Below are positions 57,043 through 64,000 of a DNA stretch of 64,000 nt, piece by piece; the stretch's first letter is position 1; each line of letters starts with the position of its first letter. This DNA comes from Antedon mediterranea. Its lineage: Eukaryota; Echinodermata; Crinoidea; Comatulida; Antedonidae. A model generated the notes under the pieces. That model was not told the origin of the DNA. It did not search any database and was given only the letters and a program-made list of their open reading frames with translations. The position numbers and the translations under genes were made by a program. The DNA is taken from assembly GCF_964355755.1 (NCBI RefSeq), contig NC_092676.1:7236288-7300287 (forward strand). The letters are read 5' to 3'.

Positions 57043-58188
57043 ATGTCGACTGTACGAGTGTTCCGTGATGACCAACTTCCGAAAGTCTTTCACAAACCAT
57101 TCATCAAAACCGGATATCGAGCTGGTAAGACGAGTCTTTCCGAGTGTTTACGAAGTGCATTATACAAGACCAACGAAACCTTGAATTTTTGGACGCATTT
57201 TGTACCATTTTTATACTTTTTATGCCGCATTTTTTATCTTAGTTCCTACCTCGACTTTCTAAACGATCCGTTCACTTGGCCGTTGCTTTGTCAACTTGTA
57301 TGCTCGTGTTTGTATTTGTCAGCGAGCAGTGTTGCTCATCTGTTTTGCTGTCTGTCTGAACGAGCCCGTCACGTCTGCTTCTTTTTCGACTACTCATCGC
57401 TGGGAATGTACAGTCTAGGCTGTTGTATCGCGTACAAATTTTACGCTTTCCCTCACAATTTGATGAACACGAACTACTTCTTTTTATACATCCCTATTGC
57501 TGCATTAAACGCTGTTTTCATGTGCACGTGTGGTGCATCCGGTTCACGGTTTATGAAAGAGAGTTTATTTCGTCATCTGTGTCGTCTTTCATCGTTTATG
57601 TTCCCGTATATATTTTGCAGTCTTCCTCTTTTATACCGCGTAGGCGCCTGCCCAGACGACGAATGTGACACACCGTCTGTTGTGGTACATCGATGGCAAT
57701 TCGTCGCGGCCTTTTTCACCGCCTTGATCTTTGCATCACACTTTCCAGAAAGGTTTGCTCCGGGCAATTTCGACGTCTTCTTTCACAGTCATCAGATTTT
57801 CCACATTGTTGCCAGCATAGCGACTAATCTACAGGTAGATGCCCTTTTAATAGATATAAAAGAACGAAGAGATGTCCTTATTGCAACCATTGGAATGCCA
57901 ACGTTTTGGCATTCGATCGGAATTCTCTCAATAATATTCGGCATAAAACTGTTCCTTATTTTGGTGTTTTCAATTAAAGTTTACAGTAAAGCAGAGAATA
58001 AACACGTTTACATGGTTAACGGTGAAATTATTGAAAATAGTTGTACTACCGATCTCAGAACATGCGCACATGTTTGCAATGGTGGAAGAAATCTTACAAA
58101 CGGATCTTGTGTCGTTTCCAATAATAGCAAACGTAAAAATAAAAACCATACAGACAAGTCAAGAAAAACGAAGTTGAAAAATCAGTGA
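57043..58188 (+). CDS. membrane progestin receptor gamma-like, PAQR copy C
   Basis: 381 aa, one coding exon, nearly identical to copy B; ATG 57043 lies 25 bases after the acceptor TATTTTCTAG. A likely 5' UTR exon is 56041-56168. The SSVAH, FDYSS and HSHQIFH metal-site motifs are intact. Differences cluster at the N-terminus: residue 18 is Lys in HKPFIKTGYR where copies A and B have Glu (the first position of the E-x3-I-x2-GYR-type signature), and C28-E29 become G28-K29. The C-tail has an extra M-V-N and lacks the R-P pair. The frame is fully open, so the gene is probably active, but the signature change may alter ligand or G-protein behaviour (inference). Confidence 0.93.
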   Translation: MSTVRVFRDDQLPKVFHKPFIKTGYRAGKTSLSECLRSALYKTNETLNFWTHFVPFLYFLCRIFYLSSYLDFLNDPFTWPLLCQLVCSCLYLSASSVAHLFCCLSERARHVCFFFDYSSLGMYSLGCCIAYKFYAFPHNLMNTNYFFLYIPIAALNAVFMCTCGASGSRFMKESLFRHLCRLSSFMFPYIFCSLPLLYRVGACPDDECDTPSVVVHRWQFVAAFFTALIFASHFPERFAPGNFDVFFHSHQIFHIVASIATNLQVDALLIDIKERRDVLIATIGMPTFWHSIGILSIIFGIKLFLILVFSIKVYSKAENKHVYMVNGEIIENSCTTDLRTCAHVCNGGRNLTNGSCVVSNNSKRKNKNHTDKSRKTKLKNQ

Positions 58189-58350
58189 TTTAACATCAGG
58201 CTTCAGAAGTGTTTTTTTTAAACATTGGGCGACGCAGGTTAATATTATTATAGTTTGTTGTGCTGTATTTAATTCCACACACTTGCCTCTGTTTGCATTG
58301 TGCACTTATTTAACAAAGATAGTTATATATTTTCTAACTTTATAAAACAC

Positions 58351-58798
58351 ACGAAGATCAGTATCACCTGCCATTTACTCGAACTAGTCTTAAAATGAAT
58401 ACCCTTGTATACACTAGACCTAAACTCTGGAATTCTCTTCCTTTATCTCTTAAAAAAATCTCATAACTGTGGTTTATTTAAACGTCAATTTAAACTATTA
58501 TTGGTTGAAGGTTCTTTGTAAATTCGTTTATTATTGATATATTTGATATTTCTTAAATAATTTATATAATCTATTTTTTACTTGTTTTTTTAGTTTTAAA
58601 CATGTTAAACTTATGTGTTAGAGAAAAGATATTAGTTTAATTGTTGTTTTTTTTAAGTTTCTAATTGTGTTATATTATTTATATTTTATTTGTTTTGTTT
58701 TGAGGAGCCTATTCACCACAAGCTTTGCTTTCTTTTAGGCTCCTCCACTTTATATTTATATATTTGTAAAGTGAAATAAAAAATGAAAATAAAAAAAG
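58351..58798 (+). mobile_element. LINE 3' end inserted in duplicon 2 only
   Basis: Encodes a decayed RT C-terminal phrase (NTLVYTRPKLWNSLPLSLKK) followed by stops and a long T-rich 3' UTR with AGGAGCCTATTCACCACAAG and TCTTTTAGGCTCCTCC, which can pair, and a tail AAATAAAAAATGAAAATAAA. Duplicon 1 continues directly from ATAAAACACAGAA into TTTAGCTGATATTTTC at about 53990. Post-duplication insertion is the simplest reading. Confidence 0.8.
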
Positions 58799-58833
58799 TT
58801 TAGCTGATATTTTCTACAGTCAAGTGATGTATT

Positions 58834-59173
58834 CTTGGATCCCACTAGGACACAACGCAGGACGTAATTTCAACTCAAGTGAATTGACCAATCACAGAGA
58901 CAGTTAAGATGATATATCACGTCGTGATTGGCCAAACTGCTTGTGGTGCGCTTACGTCCTTGTATTGCGTCCTAGTGGGAACCAGGAATAAAGCGTGGTT
59001 TCCATTAGAACGCAACGCAATGACGTATCGACGCAAAGTGCTGTATAGCGTAATCGACGCAATAGTGCTGCAAACATCGTAGGTTTGATTTCACGTAGGC
59101 GGGGTCAAACACAATGATTGGAAGGGCATTTTCTTACGTTGTGTTACGTTGCGTCGCAAGTGGGAACCAAGCT
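58834..59173. mobile_element. two MITE-5 copies in duplicon 2
   Basis: TTGGATCCCACTAGGACACA ... CCTAGTGGGAACCA (to about 58983) and GTGGTTTCCATTAGAACGCA ... GCAAGTGGGAACCAAGCTTA; counterparts of 54028-54357. Confidence 0.75.
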
Positions 59174-59828
59174 TACGTCATGTAAGGTTGTGGGCATGAT
59201 GCTTGTTCACTGAAGAAATAAAAGCACGTATATGTAAATCAAATTATTAGTAATGTTCAGTGATTATAGTAGGCCTATGTCTAATTCAACAAGCATTTAT
59301 TTCGTCAAATAATTTCCATAGGCCATACATAAACACACTCAGACAAACGGCCAACATGAACATGTATTCGGTTTTGATGATTTGTATGACCTAACAATTT
59401 GGACCTATACGATAGACGAGATACAATGGTAGCCTATAAATAATGAGATTACATGCCAACACTTTTAACTAATTTTGGAGGTTAATCCTCCACAGTTAAA
59501 CTCGAAAAGAATGACATAACCGCTCACCTAGAACAGTGCCCCAATGGTTTTGATCAATACCTAAACAAAAAAAGAGCAATGGTAACAAAATGTTAGGCTT
59601 AATCCAATCTTACATCTTGAATTCCATCTTGAAAATGTTGAATGTTATTTGACCTTAATATTATTTTGAAACACGTTTCTTTCATTCAACAAAAAAATAG
59701 AATTAAAACGGTTTTTTTACAGTAGGCCTAAGCTTCTTACGAGAAAAACGTATGACAAATCACAAATGAACTATTAAAAATACAATAGTTACAGTTTCAC
59801 AAAATGAAAGTTGTTTACAACAAGACTT

Positions 59829-59955
59829 AAGCTCTGTTTACACTGTCAAACTTATGTAACAAAAAATGTGATATGCCCATGGACACAGTGACGTCATATC
59901 ACTACCATATTTGGGCACATGACACTTTTTATTTATCAAAATCAGACAGAGATTA
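59829..59955. mobile_element. MITE-1 copy in duplicon 2
   Basis: AAGCTCTGTTTACACTGTCA left end, truncated right end CAGACAGAGATTAAAG; ATATTTGGGCACATGACAC core. Confidence 0.7.
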
Positions 59956-60380
59956 AAGAGGCATTTATGCAGAATCAGCTTGGGCCTAGTGATAGCTAAA
60001 ATCTAAGGCGTAAGAATGGGAAAAAGGCCTCTGGTTTAACACCCTTAAGGGCCCTCCAACACAGGGTTGTTGCATTAGGCTGCTGCTCATGCTCTGGAAC
60101 CGGACCCTTAAGCTTTGGGGCCCCTGGATTTAACCGGATTAAAAAATTCTATGTGCTTTCTGATTCGGTGGCAAAAAGACCTTGAGCTAAATCTCTACAT
60201 CAGCCTGTTAATCCAACGAAAACTATTTGTTTAAAAACAAATTTAAAAGGAATCAAATCCGATGTTATTAGCATAGAAGATATATTGTAAATACTTATTC
60301 AAAACGTGAAAGCAGTACAATCGCCGATTGTTCAGATAGGCCTTGGTACGATCAGTAGGTAAAGCGTGGTTCCCACTAGC

Positions 60381-61205
60381 GACGCAACGTAAGAAAATGC
60401 CATTCCGATAATTGTGTTTGCCCCTCTACCTGCGTGAAATAAAATCTGCGATGTTTGCAGCCATGAATTTGACATATAATAGGAAAAAACAATAAAGATT
60501 CTACGCCCCACCATGCATGGGACTGAAGAAAATATACCTTTTAGGTCCCCGCGGAAATGGCACTTTACATGATTAATATAAGTAATATAATTATAAGTCT
60601 ACAGGACCAGCCGTACCTTCATTGAGGCTCAGCAAAGACAATTTTGAAAAATAGAGCCTACGCCCTTGATTACAGTTCAAGTTATGCCCTCCTTGTTTGG
60701 ATTGTGGGCCTCTGTAGGCCTAATAGTTTATTTACTGATATTCAGTCAAAGTTGCGGCGATGGTTTTCTACAGTAGTGAGGTTGTGACTGATAAAAAAAG
60801 GTGGTAAATTCAATTTATTTCGTGGAATGATTGCAATATAAATGTGTACTATATTAATGCGATACCTATTGTCTGCAATGACCCGCCCGTCGATTAAAAT
60901 AGGCGTGCAATTGCCGGAGAGTTAAAGTGAGGATTGACCACCCATCATTATGTCAGTAAATGGAAATGACTCGACAAAAACAAAACACCATTAATATGCT
61001 TAATTTTGTATTGCTGGAAACTTTTTCCAATAAAATGACGTTGAGAATGTTTAAAGCGTTCGAGGGGAAAACCCCGTATGGATGTTGGAAAGGGGAAACC
61101 CCGTATTGCCGGAAATCAGCTGTGCGCATGCCCGAATGTGTGATTTTCAGCATGGCGATATATAATATACAGTGCGAGCTCGTGCATGCAACAATCTTGA
61201 GAAAA
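60381..61205. other. no gene; upstream region of NSUN4
   Basis: Contains the MITE-5 half element to about 60470 and otherwise unique sequence. The NSUN4 promoter should lie here. Note two GGGGAAA(A)CCCCGTAT phrases at 61064 and 61092. Confidence 0.5.
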
Positions 61206-63893
<2,688 letters not shown>

Positions 63894-64000
63894 TAAAAAC
63901 TTTAACAATAAAAATATCTAAAATCTTGCCTTTCTAGTTTCACAAAATATAATTTTCTTTTTTCATAGTCCTATTTAATATGAAAAATATGATGCCTAAT

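Larger units (their letters stand above)
55588..60380 (+). repeat. segmental tandem duplication, copy 2 (contains PAQR copy C)
   Basis: Starts ATGAAACATTAACCGGATCA (about 55590) and ends near GTACGATCAGTAGGTAAAGC (60348) followed by a half MITE-5 (GTGGTTCCCACTAGCGACGC). Longer than copy 1 mainly because of a MITE-5 at 56478-56656 and a LINE 3' fragment at 58351-58798 that copy 1 lacks. Confidence 0.9.

Overview
The window looks like nuclear DNA from an invertebrate animal, most likely a deuterostome and plausibly an echinoderm (inference). It is AT-rich, its genes are split by GT-AG introns, it is full of MITEs, tRNA-type SINEs and LINE 3' fragments, and it carries an NLR-type immune receptor and tandem membrane progestin receptors. 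No bacterial or viral organisation is seen.

Layout: 0-3.4 kb holds a broken LINE tail and an inverted repeat. 3.4-14.5 kb (+) is one very large NLR gene (DED - basic linker - NACHT - about 39 double LRR units), rebuilt here from five exons into about 3116 aa. 14.5-25 kb has no host gene and holds minisatellites, SINEs, MITEs and a nested PIF/Harbinger-like relic with a broken Myb/SANT ORF. 25.3-29.6 kb (-) is RABL3; 30.4-32.0 kb (+) is GTF2E1 (TFIIE alpha), arranged head to head with RABL3. 34.5-42.1 kb (-) is UBE2J1, all seven coding exons assembled, with a 2-kb element bearing 500-bp terminal inverted repeats in intron 1. 45-58.2 kb (+) contains three PAQR/mPR-gamma-like receptors; the last two lie in a tandem duplication of about 4.3-4.8 kb. 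61.2-64 kb (+) is the 5' part of NSUN4, which runs off the window.

The housekeeping genes (vesicle GTPase, general transcription factor, ER-associated E2, mitochondrial rRNA methyltransferase) share no pathway. The two fast-evolving loci are the NLR and the PAQR cluster.

Most notable observations: (1) the octamer TAGGCCTA is strongly over-represented, and comparison of the two PAQR duplicons shows several sites where one copy has TA and the other TAGGCCTA, i.e. precise 6-bp gains at TA; (2) the 174-bp LRR units form a mosaic array of cassettes with mid-unit hybrids and variation concentrated in beta-strand positions; (3) a 25-bp minisatellite in RABL3 is an amplified copy of the exon-3/intron-3 junction, giving a row of decoy donor sites.
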